This document shows, piece after piece, positions 13,701-28,700 of a stretch of 64,000 bases of DNA. Below the pieces are notes generated by a model. It ran no database searches and was not told the DNA's origin. It was given only the letters and a program-made list of their open reading frames with translations. The stretch comes from Limnephilus marmoratus (Eukaryota; Arthropoda; Insecta; Trichoptera; Limnephilidae): positions 30,885,286-30,949,285 of the forward strand of contig OU862913.1 of NCBI GenBank assembly GCA_917880885.1, in the 5' to 3' direction. The translations under genes and the position numbers were made by a program. Positions within the stretch are counted from its first letter, which is position 1, and every line of letters starts with the position of its first letter.

Positions 13701-16700
13701 TTTACAATACGGCCGCTAGTCGACGATTCAAAATGAACCCTATGGCGTCCACCGAAGAACTACTGTCCACGGCACAGTAGTGAACTAGTGGATCGCCTTA
13801 ATATGTAACGACGGCCAACGTAGTCAAGGGTAAGGCTCTTGACTCGCAATTTACTGGGCAAATAAAGTTAATTCATGTTATTTCACAATGAATTCATTTA
13901 AAAAATATAATAAGTATATAGTTTATTTGTGGCACGTTCCAAAGTGGAAGGTACTCTCAGTATCGCCCTGGTGTAAGACTACCATTAAAAATTGAAACGT
14001 TACTTGAAATGGCTTTAGCCGTGTTTATTGACCAGATCTGAATAGTCAGGTACTTCCCCACCTTCCTCTTTCCCATATTCTTACCTAATACCGAATACCT
14101 CACAAGAATCCCAGTTGCTCCCGTCTGGAGCAACTGGGACTCTTGTGAGGTATTCACATAAAAAAAATAAAAAAAGTAACCGCACAACTACGGCATCATA
14201 AATATGGCTACTTTGTGTGACTGAAGGTAGTGGAGAGGGGAAGAAGATGTGGAGGAGGAAGATGGGGAAATACAATGCTATTCAGATTTAGTCACCAAAA
14301 GCGGCTAAAGCTATTTCAAGCAACGTTTCAATTTTGAGTGGTGGTCTTGCACCAGGGTAATACTGAGAGTAGGTATGTTCCACTTTTGAATCAGTTAAAA
14401 TTATATATTATTTTAAAAGAATAGATTGTAAAATAACACAACATCTATCTATCTATATAAATAAAAATGAATCGCCGAAATGTATGTACGCGCATAACTT
14501 CCGAACTACTGCACCAAATTGGATAATTCTTTTTTTGTTTTGTTCGTTGTTGCCAGGACAAGGTTTGTATAAAACTACTGGTGAGCTCTGGCATTATGAA
14601 AGTTGTATAAAAAATTGCAATAGGTGGCAAGCGAGCTATTTGAAAACTGAATGTATGGAATACGGGAGGGGAACTCGGGTAGGGGGATCATCGCGGGAGG
14701 AGGGGGGAGAGGAACTCGGGAGGAGGGGGGAAGAGGGGGGGTATAGTGGGAAGAGGGAAGGTGGAGAAGGTGGAGTGAAACGCGAGAGGGGAAAGGGATG
14801 CGGGAAAGGAAGGGGAACGGGTTGAATGGGAAAGGACACGCAGGGAGAAACAATTTCTTTATTAAATGGCATAGCAACGCATGCCGGGTACCAGCTAGTA
14901 ATCAAATAAAAACACACCAGAATTTGAACCCTTGACTTCCTTATTACTAGTCGAGAGCTTTACCCCTCGACCACTGATGCCACTGTTTTTATGTTAACTG
15001 CCCGGAGCCAGTAGGACTGTATCACTTGAAGTGAAATATCGTAAAACATTTCAGCATCACCCCGGTGAAAGGCCAACATTCAGAATTCAAACTTTGCTTG
15101 AAATGGCTTTAGCCGTGTTTGATGTCTAGAACTGAATAGCCAATATCTTTCCCACCTTCCTATTACCCATCTCTTCCTCACTTCACTACCTTCAGCCTCG
15201 TAATATACCACAATAATAATGCCATAGTCCTACTAGCTCCAGACGTTGAGAACAGTTGGGCCTTTTGTGCGGTAATGATTTTTAAAAAACTGTGCTATAT
15301 AATTTATAGGTTAGTATTATTATTAAGGCATCTCCAATATGGGGGTCAACGTCATAACGCCATTCCGGAGTTTTCCTGAGAGGGTGGGAGATTAACAAGT
15401 GAGACTGAATGAAGTGGAGAAGAAAGGTGAAGGTTAGAAGTGTATGCCTATTCAGATCTGGTATCACGGCTTTTGTCATTTTTAATTCTGAATGAGTCTT
15501 CACTAGGGCGATACTGGCCTACTAGCATACTAGCATCTACTACCCTGGAACGTGATGCACATAAACCGTTAATAGTTTTATATCAATATTACATAATATA
15601 ACATCTGTGAAGAATAATAAAATGAATAGAATATAAATTATTTCAACACACAATATTCGATTTCGTGACCTCTGAATCCAGGGCCAAGGATTTTACCAGG
15701 CTGTGAATGTGTTCAGAGAAAAGTCAGTTCTAAACCCTACATTTAAATTATGTTTTGTGCATTTGAAGTTTCAAACTTCAAATTTAATTAAAAAAATATA
15801 ATTTAATATTTTGCCAAAAAAATTTTATAAATAATTACATTTTTTTTTTTTTTTAAGAAAGACAAACATTACCGGATTACGAATAACCCAACAATGTTTG
15901 AAAATCTCCTACTACCACCACAGAAAACCGAAAATGTTGCTTGTGTTGTGATGGAGGATTTATCCAGCCGAGGAATCGAACACGCGACGCTCGGGTGGTA
16001 CCCAACCGCTATGCCTACTCAACCACTGACCAGTCAGTCACATTTCACGAATAATTTTATAAATACTGAGTTCTAAACATTAAGCATCAAATTCTTTTAT
16101 AAAATATCTAACTAACTAACTAACCATCACGCCGTTTCCCCGCAGGAGAAGGCAGATAGGACGGACCGCAACAACTCGGTCTTGGCACACACTCTTTGCC
16201 TCACTCACATTCATACATCGTCTCATACATTCTCTTCTATTATTCTGACTTTTGACATGGCCTGACTCATGCCATGTCTTGCTCGGGCGTCCCCTACTTC
16301 TTCTACCATTCACATTCGCGTCGTATATTCTTCTTACACTACTTTCTTCGTTCATTCGCTCTGCATGCCCAAACCATCTGAGGGTCCCTTTCTTAATCTT
16401 ACTCATTATGCTTACATCAGCCTTACATTCTTTGCGGATATCCACATTTCTCACACGATCATACATTGTTTAACACACATACGTCTCAGGGATCTCATTT
16501 CAACAGCATTCAGTTTACTTTCATTCTTCCTCTGCCAGTTCCATGCCTCACTTCCATACATCAGGGTAGGTACCAGAACTCCATTGTGGACTGCTAGCTT
16601 CGCTTCTTTTGACAATTTTTCATTTGCGCCAACGGCATTCAGTCCACCATTAATGGAGTTACCGGCATTTTTTTATTTTTTTTATTAACCCCACACAGGA

Positions 16701-19700
16701 GGCCCTGAGGAAAATAATTTCCCTCAGGACCTATGTCATCTGGGATGCTGTGTGGAGGGTCTTTTTGAGGAGAGGAAGGAATGCACATTGGTCTTGAAGA
16801 GACCCATGTTGTAGGAAGGAGGAAACACAGAGGCCGGTAAATCATTCCACAGCCGAGCTGTTGAACACAAGAACGAGTCGAAGAAACGACCCGTTCTCAT
16901 GTGACAAATGTCAACTGTGTACAAATGTTGGGCACACTTTTGGCGTGTCTCCGACTATGCACCGGTGCCGAAGGGATCAATGATGCTAGTTCCTCGGAGC
17001 ATCATCCATTGTAATACCGGTAGAACAAGGATAGCATTCCCACCCGACGCCTGTGTTCTAAAGATTGCAATCCGTCTGTTAAGATGGGAGAATCTATCAA
17101 ACGGACCGCCCGTTTCTGCACAGAGTCGAGGGTATTTTTCAGGTATTTTGGAGCTCCAGACCAGAGGGGGCTGCCAAATTCAACCGTGGGGCGCACTTGC
17201 GATTTGTACAGGGTTAGCAGTTGTGTACTATTAAAGTATCTGCGGGCCCTGTACAGTACGCCCAGTTTTTGGGAGGCTAACTTTACTCTGCATTCACCCT
17301 TCTTTCAATATCTCTATCAGCCTTCCCATCTCTCATAATAAAATATCATTTTTTGTAATATTGGTTTAGAGCGAACGCTGTTGACAAATGTGCTTTACAA
17401 ACTAATAACAACTTCTTTACCAAACATGTTTTCAGATGACCAAGGTAAAAAATAATGAAACTTTGAAATAACAGCTTCAGAATAAATAAATGTATTGCAA
17501 TGAATAATTATGTGTCGGTTTGAATGGTGATTATTTCAAGAATGACGGTCTCTCGTGTCTAGGATGAATAGATTTCGCTTGAGGTAATCCAACCGCTTTC
17601 CCGCCCCGGTATAAGTAACAGATGGTTACTCCTTCAGGGCTCTCACAAGGATTCTAATTTTTTTTTATAAACGAAGCTACACTTATGACGCACAAAGCTA
17701 AACCCTCAAATGTCCTTGTAAAATAGGAGTTAGTCTGAAAATGGAATGACGAGTTAGTGTAATGAATGATGAACATAAATGAGATAATACAGAGAATATG
17801 ATTAATATTATTTTATAAAAGTGTGTTGAAAAATGTGTCGACACATATCAAACTCGCCTAAGTCCCGTTTAAACAGTTTTCGGATAATGACGATTTTTCG
17901 AGTTTCAACTTTTAGCTAGTAAAAACCTGTGAATATGACGTCATGTTATGAATATTGTACCTGGGAACACAGAAAAATAAAAATCAAAATATATTTCTTA
18001 TAGTAAATTTGCATTTTCGATGATTTTTTAATGGACTTTGGCGCATTTGATATAATAACTATGGACTTAATCGATATTTAAATAGAATTACTGGACTTAG
18101 GCGTGTTTGAATTAAAAAAGTAGGACTTTGGTGAGTTTGAACAACCACAAATGGCGGCCATGACAGAGTGAAGACGATGTGTGATTGGCTGTAATGGACT
18201 TTGGCTCATGTGATTTGAAGCGGGTGTGGGACTTAGGTTGGTTTGAAAAAATCTGTTAACTTTCACCCTTAATTTCTTTGGGAAACCGTGGAAAAAAAAA
18301 ACCTTTTGCTTTAGATTCATCTAAAGCAAAAGATTCGTTTTTTTTTTGCTGAATCGAATTCACAAAAAAAAACAAAAATGGTTGGTGGTGGACTTTGGCG
18401 AGTTTGATATGTATCGACACAAATATAAGAAAAAAACAATGCCACCACTCAAAACAATGGATAAATGATAACTGCAAAAATACTAAGATTACAAGTAGTC
18501 ACCTTTTTTATTTTTTTTTTACAAGAGATCCAAACAGGAGGCCCTGTGGAAAATAATTTCCCTCAGGGCCTATGTCATCTTTGGGGAAGCTGTGTGGAGG
18601 ATTTTTTTAAGGAAAGGAAGGAGAGGAGAGTTCTGGGAAGGAAAAAGGTTTAAGGGGTGGGTAGGAATCTGGGGTTCAGCATGTCCTGGTCATCCGCCTC
18701 CAAGGCCTAGACAAACCTCACCCCATGAACCCGGGCACCCCTGTTAAATCACCAAACGTAGCGAACCACTTGGGGTGACCTATTTCAGAGGTGTTGGTTA
18801 TCCAATAAAGGTTCCCGGGGCGGCGGTACTCATTCCCGCCTCCCAAATTGAAAAAAGTAAACCTGATTTCATAATGACTTGGAAAAAATCCTGTGGATAG
18901 ATTTTTCTACTAAGTTTCCGAAAATGTTACTAGATTTTTTTTAGAAATTTATATATATATATATTTTTTTTTTCTTTTTAATAAATAAATCCGTTTTTTG
19001 GGCTCGTATATTCAATTAATTTTGTGAAATTAAACACATTTTTTTTTATATGGTAACACCTTGATTTTCGGCGAATTTTTCAATTTGACACTAAAAATTC
19101 ACTAGATTTATTGTTTGTTACCTTGCGAACTTATGTTTTTTTCGACGTTTTGACAGATGGTGTAAATTGAATATCGTATAAATGCTTTCCGCAGCCTCTG
19201 ACTTAGGAACATAATGGTAATAGTGCTGATTTTAACAAAATCAAATTTTATAATAATATGGTAATAGTGCTGATTTTAATAAAATCATTTTTTTTAATAT
19301 GGTGGTAGTACTGATTTTATCAAAATCAAGTTAAAATGAGCTAAAATCAGCACTATTACCATTTTAGCACTATTTAATAATATATGGTAATAGGGCTGAT
19401 TTTAGCTGATTTTAACAAAATTAAATTTTATAATATGGTAGTAGTGCTGATTTTAACTAAATCAAATTTTATTATGTGGTAATAGTTCTGATTTTAACAA
19501 TCAAATTTAATAACACATAAAAAATAGTACAATTTTTAAATCCAATGTAGACGTTGAACATTATAAAGATCCTAATCTTCTATGTCTATATATATATATA
19601 AATAAAAATGAATCGCCGAAATGTATGTACGCGCATAACTTCCGAACGACTGCACCAAATTGGATAATTCTTTTTTTTGTGTGTTCGTTATTGCCAAGAC

Positions 19701-22700
19701 AAGGTTTGTATACAACTACTGGTGAGCTCTGGCATTATGAAATTTGTTTAAAAAAATTGAAGTAGATGGCATGCGAGCTGTTTGAAAACTGAATGTACCG
19801 GGACTGAATAGAATGCGAGAGGAAGGAGGGGAACTCGGGTATGGGGTTCGCGGGAGGGGGGGGAGGGGAACCCGGGAGGGGGGGAATCTGGGAGGGGGAG
19901 GGGAAATGGGGAGGGGGGGTTCACGGATGAGGAAAGAGGGGGAGAGAGAAGGTGGAGGAATCCGAGTGGGAACGCGAGAGGGGAAGGGGACGCTGGAGAG
20001 GAAGGGGAGGCGGAAAGGGAATGGAACGGGACGAATGGGAAATTACACGCAGGGAGAATCAATTTCTTTATTAAATGGCTTAGCAACGCATGCCGGGGAC
20101 CAGCTAGTGATCAATAAGATGGATCAAGGAAATACATATTTATGAGATGTAATACTTTTGGTATGCCTCGTTATATTCCTGTGCCATTCATGTGGAATAC
20201 GTCATTTTTTAAAAATGATTTTCGGCTATGTAATTTTCTAAAATTACGTACCTACCGTCATTCCGGTTTATAAAAAATGGTCCGATTTTTCGGATTGAAA
20301 GTTTCAAAAAATCGCCAGCGTTTCAAAAATATGATCAAAAAAAAAAAAAAAATAGTCTTAAAATATTTGCCTAAACCAGAAAAAAATTAAAAAATGTTAC
20401 GAAAGTTACCTATTATGTAATTTTTTCTATCAAGGGAAAACTACTACTTTTTCAACTTTACTTTTTCATTTGAAATTGTTTAGGTACATATTTTCTTAAT
20501 TAGTAACATTTATTTTTGAAGAGCTTAAAAACTTTCTTTTTCGTTATTTGTTTTTGGGGTGTTATGTCGTGTTGCGCTACCTCCTTCTTTAGCCAACGTT
20601 TCGGACATCGTTGCAGTGTCCATCATCAGGGCAGATCCGGCAGATCCGGTAGATGTGTCGGATCTGCCGGATCTGCCCTGATGATGGACACTGCAACGAT
20701 GTCCGAAACGTTGGCTAAAGAAGGAGGAAGCGCAACACGGCATAACACCCCAAAAACAAATAACGAAAATGCTTTTGGCCGTGAAATCTTAAAACTTATC
20801 CAGCTTAAAAACTGTTCAAGGGAAGTATGTTATATCCCTTAAGATTAAGAAAGAGATGCTTAGAGGTTTATGCATGTAGAGTAGACAAACGAAGAAAGTA
20901 GTGTAGGGAGAATATAGGACGCAGAGTTAATGGAAGTTACTTGAGTCGGGTCAAGCGTCAGAACAATACAAGAAGAGTGTTTATATATTATGAGATGAAA
21001 TAAGAATGTGATTGATGCAAGGAGTGTGTGCCGAGACAGAATTTTGTAGTGGTCTATCCTCTCCGCATACCACTGCTGAGAAACGGCATGATGGTCAGTT
21101 AGTTGGGAGGTGGATATGTGTACCGCCGCTCTATGAACCATTTATTGAATAGCCAAAATCTCCATCATAGGTCGCCCCGAGTGGTTAGCCTGATAACTTG
21201 GCAGGGGTGCCCGGGTTCATCGGGTGAGGTGTGTTCAGGTTTTGGCAGCGGATTTTCCTGCCAATAAGCTGCGTGGCGGGCTGGCTCGAGGGAGCCTGAT
21301 TTGGGGAGATCCTTTGACCTATGCAGCTGGACTCTCTAGACCACCGCAGCGAGAGGGATGGATTCATACGTCCGTCACGTATGGACACACTAATCCCTAG
21401 AATCCTACTTACCCCTCATATCTTTTCCTTACCAGAACTTCCTCTTCCTTTCCCCAAAAAGATTCTCTACCCAGAATCCCCAAATATGAAATGGGCCCTG
21501 AGAGAAATTATTTTCCTTGTGGCCCTCCTGGTAATAAAATAATTCAATAAAAGGTCGAAAATAATAGAATCAAATGATATAGACCTGAAACTGAGAATAC
21601 TCCTCATCAAGACCTATGTATGGAGTATCTTGATATACGGCTGTGAAACATGGTGCCTATCCGAAAGAGATAAACGGAGACTAGAGGCTTTTGAGATGTG
21701 GTCCTATAGAAGACTATTAGAAATTTCCTGGAGAGACCACATAACAAATGAAGAGGTTCTCCAAAGAATCGAAGGAGGAAGGCACCTGCTCAGGACCTTG
21801 TCCGAAAGGCGCGCAAGATGGATCGGCCATGTAATAAGACAAGAAGGCCTCTTGCATGCCATAATGGAGGGTATGACCGAGGGGACAAACGCTAGGGGAC
21901 GCCCACGCCGAGAGTACCTGGAGGACCTGCTAGTGGACGTGCGCTGCTCATCATATGCAGACTTCAAAAGAGCCGCACAAGACAGAGAAGAGTGGAAGAA
22001 ACGAATAGATGACATTGCTGCAAACCAATCTCAGGATTGAAACCAGAGAGAGAGAGAGGACCTCCTGCGTGGGGTTGAAAATAATTATAGCTATTTCAAT
22101 TAAAAAAAATACTATTTTAGGTTATGAATAAAGCTACATAATGTCTGTAACTTACATAGTACGGAGCCTCTGCTGCAGTTGCCATAGGAGTCTGGTGATA
22201 TACTATATTGGAGTCTGGTGTGAGTAGAGGACAACCGGAGCGTGTTTCTTGGCCCCGGTGAATCTTCTCTGCCAGCTCTATGCAGTCTGTAGAGAAAACA
22301 AAACATTAAAAAAACTTTTCAAGTGCCTACAGTTATTCATGGGACTAAATAACTCATAGAGTGGAAGATATTTCTAGCAGATATGGATATCCAGGTAGTT
22401 CCTCTTCGCTTCGTTACCTCTGCCAGCCTCACAACTTTACACAATATGAAAGTCCAGTGGAAATCATTGAATACGATTTTCCTCTTTATAATTTGTAAAA
22501 GTTAAGTATTTTGGTTTGATATATTTAAAAAATATGTACGTACATCTCTTACCACAGTAAATATAATATATTATTTTTTTAAATATAAAAAGGACTTTTT
22601 ACCCATTCAATAAAGGGAAAACACTAATTTATTTTTAATCATGGGCAATTTAGTCTAAAGTCTCTAGAGAATAAATCGATTTGTATTTGTAATCGACATA

Positions 22701-25700
22701 AAGTACTATATATGAAAATCTGTTAGATTACAGAAGAGAACCTTGAAAATAAATAAACCCACCCACAGTTCTGTCATAAATCATCCGAATACATAGATAT
22801 GGGTGTTATGCCGTGTTGAGCTACCTCCTTCTTTAGCCAATATGTTTACATAGCTCACACAGATCAACACATCTGCCCTGATGATGGACACTGTAACGAT
22901 GTCCGAAACTTTGGCTAAAGGAGGAGGTAGTTCAACACGGCATAACACCCCCAAAATAAACAACAACAAAAAATCTGACTGCATAGTTTGAATTTTGCGG
23001 AAATATACCTCTTAAAATTTTTAATCTACGTTTTAGGTTTATTTATAACAAATCAGATACAATGTTTTTTTCAAAGCCCTCTCTTGTTAAGTAACAGATG
23101 TTCAAAAGAGCCCTTTAGGTAGAGTATATTGAAATACGTCGCAAAAGTTTTAGAATATTTCAGTTCAGGTTTTGTGATACTCACAGTCCGCGGCCTTGGA
23201 GCCAACCAGTACCGGCAGCTGAGTGACAAGTTGCTTCGGCAGTGGCGAACTGTTAGTATCCGTGCAGCACACCAACTCTGACTCGTTATCAGTTAAGTCA
23301 CATCTCTGTAAGCAAAGGTAGGTCCCGTTAGTGGCTCGTAAGTAAAACATTTTGTTATTGTCAGAGACACAAGGAGATGATCAGTACCTGAGGTAAAATT
23401 TTCTTACTGGCGTCCTCCTGCGCTGTCTGGCAGTTGGCGAAAGGTCTGCACACTCCGGCTATTCCTGTGTGCTTTAGTGTGCAATTACTCCCTGAAAACA
23501 AACAGACACACAAGGGTTACATAACAATACAACATGACTATGGAGATTCTATCTGAAATCTAGAAGTAATGTACATCAGTGGAATATTTGAAAATCTACA
23601 GTAGGAGGTATCTTCAAGAATAGCTAAGGATAAGGTTGCAAACACTCAGATGTTGGTAGTCGTTGGTATTCCACCTCAATGACTCACAGCTTTTAGCAAA
23701 TAGGGTATTGTGGTGATGAGGGAGCCTAGGAAATCATCGAACCATCGCATCGCCTTCTGGATTTGTAGTGAATGATGATTAAGTTATGGGTACCGTACCT
23801 TCTACAATTGTCTCCAGAGGGCAGCAGACATTGTGAACGGAGCCCTCTACGTAGCATGTCTGAAAACAAAACAGTTGTGATATTATTTTAAATGACCATA
23901 TGAGTATTAACCTCATCCCGCACGACGGCATCATTCTCTGCTGGGAAATTCAAAAATTTTATTTTGACTCTCGCTTGGTGTTTTTCGTCGAAAGGAGATC
24001 TTAAAAGTCTCAAGTTATCCTTTACAAATCCTCGCAAATCTTAACAAATTATCAATTTGATGTGAAACACTCCCACTATTACACAATGCTGCACGAATGA
24101 ACGCAACATCTGATATCAAAAGATTTTGGCACGTGCAATTTTGATAAACAAATAAGTAAAAATTTTCAGTGAAAAGAACTGTTATCAAAGGTAACAATTT
24201 TTTTCACATATTAATGAAGACTCTCTATCTTACACTTGGTGTTTTTTTTATTAAAAAACATTTATAACATTTACACATGAAACATGCGACATCACTTGAT
24301 GCTATCATACATCTGATGAAGGTCACTCTCGTGGGAATGATTGATCGTAAATTATTGCTAATTAGTGATTGGAAATTGTGTCCACCTGATGTTCAAAATA
24401 AGAGGATCAATACTGTTTCCATCTGAATTTAAAAAAAAATTAAAAAACTTTAAAAAAAACTTAAAAAAACTCTAAAAAAAACTTTAAAAAAAAACATTTA
24501 AAAAAAACTCTGCGATAGTCCCGAGCAACGCCGGGGACCAAAAGCAGAGAAGTCAACAAAACTCGAAGCTCGAACTCGAAACTCAAAGCTCGAAGCCCTA
24601 AACTAAAAGCTTAAAGGTAAAAAAAAAAAAAAGTCAACCAACTTCATGGTCATGGTTCAGTTCATCATTCAACGCGGTGACCACCCTGAGGGAAGATCCG
24701 TTAATTTAAATTGTATTTATTTCTATACTTCATGTAATTAATCGTTACTTTTTATTAAAATTATTTCTTCAAATGTAATGGTACAAAAAATTCGAAATTA
24801 TTAAGTCAGAGAAAGAATAGCTGATTGGTTAGCTGATAATGTTATTAAATTAAGTGGAAGTGGATGATAGAAAAAGTTGGGGACACCCGAGTAAGACGTG
24901 GCACTGATGTGTGGTAGAATGAGGCGCATGTGAACTAAGAAAGGTGTGCAAGAAGAATTTATAAAGTGGAGGAGACTGGTGAAAGAAATCGGGGACGCCC
25001 GAGAAAGACGTGGCACTACGAAGTGAATCAAACGCATAGAAAAAAAACTATTTCTATCAATGACAACATAATGATGTACCTTAAAACTACACCCAAAACT
25101 TTACTCCAAACCATTCTTAACTGCGAGCGACGCCGGGTTGCGTATTTGCGTTTACAAAACCTATACCGATTCAGTCGCGACAATTTACATTTTAGATATA
25201 TATATTTTTTAATTTTATTTTTATTTAAATAAAACATACAACGAAGTTGCATTCCCATGAGTTATCAAAACTCATTAGGGGATCGCCAATTGGTACTTTT
25301 GAAAAGTTAAAACCAACCCAACCCAATATGCAGACACAATAATTGAAGAAAAATTTTACAAAATATTTCACAGAAGCAACATACAGACACAACATATGAA
25401 GAATCACTTTACAAATATTTCACAGAAACATGTCTTATAAGATTTTATGAATTATTATAACCACTCATTTGATGTATGTACTGTTGGTGTCAAAAAGTTA
25501 AAATAAAGTATCCTCCATGACGGACTATAGAAATGCATTAAAAAAACAGAATCAGGAAAATACAACAAAAGGTACGGACTCAAAAATATACGGACCTAGT
25601 ACAAGATGTTTACATACAAAATACATGACAAGATTTAAAAAAGACATAAACTGCGCCCATCATATCTGGATGTACAAAGTTTGGTACTTGGAGATAATCA

Positions 25701-28700
25701 GGATAGCTATCAGAACAGAGTTTGTACCTACTTATGACTCGTTTGCAAATAATATTTGAAAAAATAGGATTTCAATATGTCACGGCCGATACCGAGACCC
25801 GAAAAGATGACTGTAAATCCCTTTTTTTTTTTTTGAGTAAATACCAAATAATTGTGTTTTGAAATTCAATCGTAAGGAGATAGGAATTGAAAGGAAGTCT
25901 CTTACCTTTTGACGGCGTACTACGGCGATGCAGGATCGATCCTGGCTTTCAGCACTGACACAAAACCAGGCTTCTACGAACGACAGTTTTTTACGATAAA
26001 AAGACGAAATCTTGCGATATTTGCAATATTATCCACGAGAGAGCTGTGACCCATGTCACGAACAAAATTCAACTGCCCAAGTAGGTAGGGTAAACTTGGG
26101 CGATAATATTGTTCCATTATTTCTTCATGTAGGTAGGTTCATCTTCTTCTCCTGGTAGAGACTTTTGAGGAAAGGAGGAAGAGAAAGGAATGCATGATTA
26201 CTGAAGGACTTGAGGAAAATGGATTTAGTTTTCTAAAAGACAGTTTCAGAACCAAACATTCCGCCGACCTTGAGGAAATATGATATTTTCTCAACAACTA
26301 TATGCGAAAGAAAAGCAATGAAAAACGAAAGCAAAATAACTAATTAGCCTAAGTATTGAACAAGACAAAAATAAAATAAAATTAAAATTAATTAATCGAT
26401 GGGTAGCTTATACAATTTGACTACGGGCCGCTTAAAAATGCCCTGAGGGGTTCTTACAGTAGCGACACGAACCATTCCATCGGCGCCGGGGAATAATTCA
26501 ACCACCCTCCCGACAGGCCATCGCATTGGGGTTGCTTGTGAATCATCTATCATGACTAGATCGTCAACGTTCAAGTTAGGAGTTGACGTTGCCCACTTGT
26601 TGCGTTGTTGAAGAGTATGTAGATATTCTTTTCGCCAACGATTCCAAAAATGTTGGGACATCTGTTTCAATAGTTGCCAACGCGACAAACGATTCATTGG
26701 TACATCCACAAAATTTTCTTCAAGAACAGAAACAAGAGGAGCCCCAATTAAAAAATGTGCAGGAGTTAACGGGTCCAATTCGGATGGATCCGACGACAAC
26801 ACTCCAATTGGTCGCGAATTTAAAATGGCTTCAATGCGAGTCAGAACAGTAGTTAATTCTTCGAAGGTCAGGATTTGATCTCCAACAACCCTCTTCAAAT
26901 GGTGTTTAGTTGACTTAATAACAGCTTCCGACACTCCATTGAAATGGGGTGCGGAGGGCGGAGAAAAATGCCAAGTAATTGAACGAGCGACAGTTGCGTC
27001 AACAAGTTTGTCAGTGATTTCAGATGCATGTATGAATTTAGAAAGACCAGTATGATATCTGTTAGTTCCAATAAAATTGGTGCCACAATCGCTATAAATA
27101 TTTTGGCATATACCGCGTCTAGAGATGAATCTATCTAATGCTGCCACAAACGCTTCAGTAGATAGATCTGAAACTAATTCAAGATGAACGGCTTTGGTCG
27201 ATAAACAAACATAAAGACATAAATAGGCCTTATAAGTTTTTGCGCCGCGACGTCTACTTTCGCGTACCAAAAAAGGACCTCCAAAATCTGTTCCGACATT
27301 TAAAAATGGACGACCTTCTCGAAAACGGGAAGCGGGTAAGTTACCCATCAAAGGGAAGCTACCACGCGGGTTATTTTTAAAACAAGAAATGCATTTACTC
27401 AATCGATGTCGAATTACGTTCCTTGCCGAAATTATCCAATATTTTAATGATATTATGGATTGGAGTGCACGAGGACCTGGATGAAGGTACATGCTATGGT
27501 AATAATCAATTATTAAAGTTGTCAAATGACATTGCTTCGGTAAAATAATAGGATGTCGAGCATTTTCTGAAATCGGTGCAAGGCGAATTCGACCACCGAC
27601 TCTCAAAACACCATTTTCATCAATAAATGGGGCGAGTTTTTGAAGCTGTGTTGAGCACATGCGATGGGAAGAGATATTGTTCATATCTTGTTGAAAATAA
27701 ATTGCTTGAACAAGCTTAATGCAACATTGCAAGGCTAAATTATTTTCTTTTAACGACAGTGGGGATAAACCATTGAAATTGATAATCGATTTCGAACGTA
27801 ATCTATTGATAAACCGACGGCACCAACATATAAGACGAAGTAATTTCGATAATGATGAAAACTTCAATAAAAATTCTTCGTCACACGTTGACATATTTGT
27901 AGATAGAGTAATTAAATTTTTTGACTTATACTCTGGTAACTGGTCCACAGAGATATTTGGAGGCCTAACAAATAACCTTTCCTCCAACGGTGTTGATATA
28001 AAGTTAGGTCCTTTCCACCATAACGACGCGTCAGCGATTTCACCGGGAAAAGCTCCTCGCGAACCCAAGTCTGCAGGATTTTCTTGCGATGAAATGTGAT
28101 ACCAATGTTCATAAGGTATATTTTGTATTATTGTTTCAACACGATTTGCTACAAAAGTTTGCAATAGAAAAGAAGGTGTCTTCAGCCATGCCAATACAAT
28201 AGTTGAATCGGTGAACGCGACAGTCTTTTCTATTTGAAGTCTGTCTTTATATACTTCTTGACAATAAGTCAACAAATTTGCTAATAAAACTGCTCCTAAC
28301 AATTCCAGTCGCGGGATCGATGTTATCTTTATGGGGGCAACACGAGATTTTGCTAATAAAATGTGGCTGGATATTTCTGTGTTATTAATCACTACCAGAT
28401 AAACAATTCCACAGTATCCTCTTTCAGAGGCGTCCGCAAACCCAACAAGTATGCATCGACTGGTGGGAGAAGTTGCGACATATCGATCAATTTTTAAATT
28501 GGCGAGTGATGGAAGCTCTTTTATATATTTCTTCCATTTCAAATTCATGTCCGAAGGGATTTCTTCGTCCCAACCAATTTGAATTTTCCATAAGTTTTGC
28601 ATATAGCATTTAGCAATAAAAACGACAGGATTAATAAAACCTAATGGATCATATAGACGTGCAATTGTCGATAAAATTATGCGTTTGGTACAGTGGTCAC

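Noticed and set aside
20516..20842. Overlapping ORFs on both strands with almost the same protein
   Set aside because: Result of the near-perfect palindrome: both strands read the same arm sequence.
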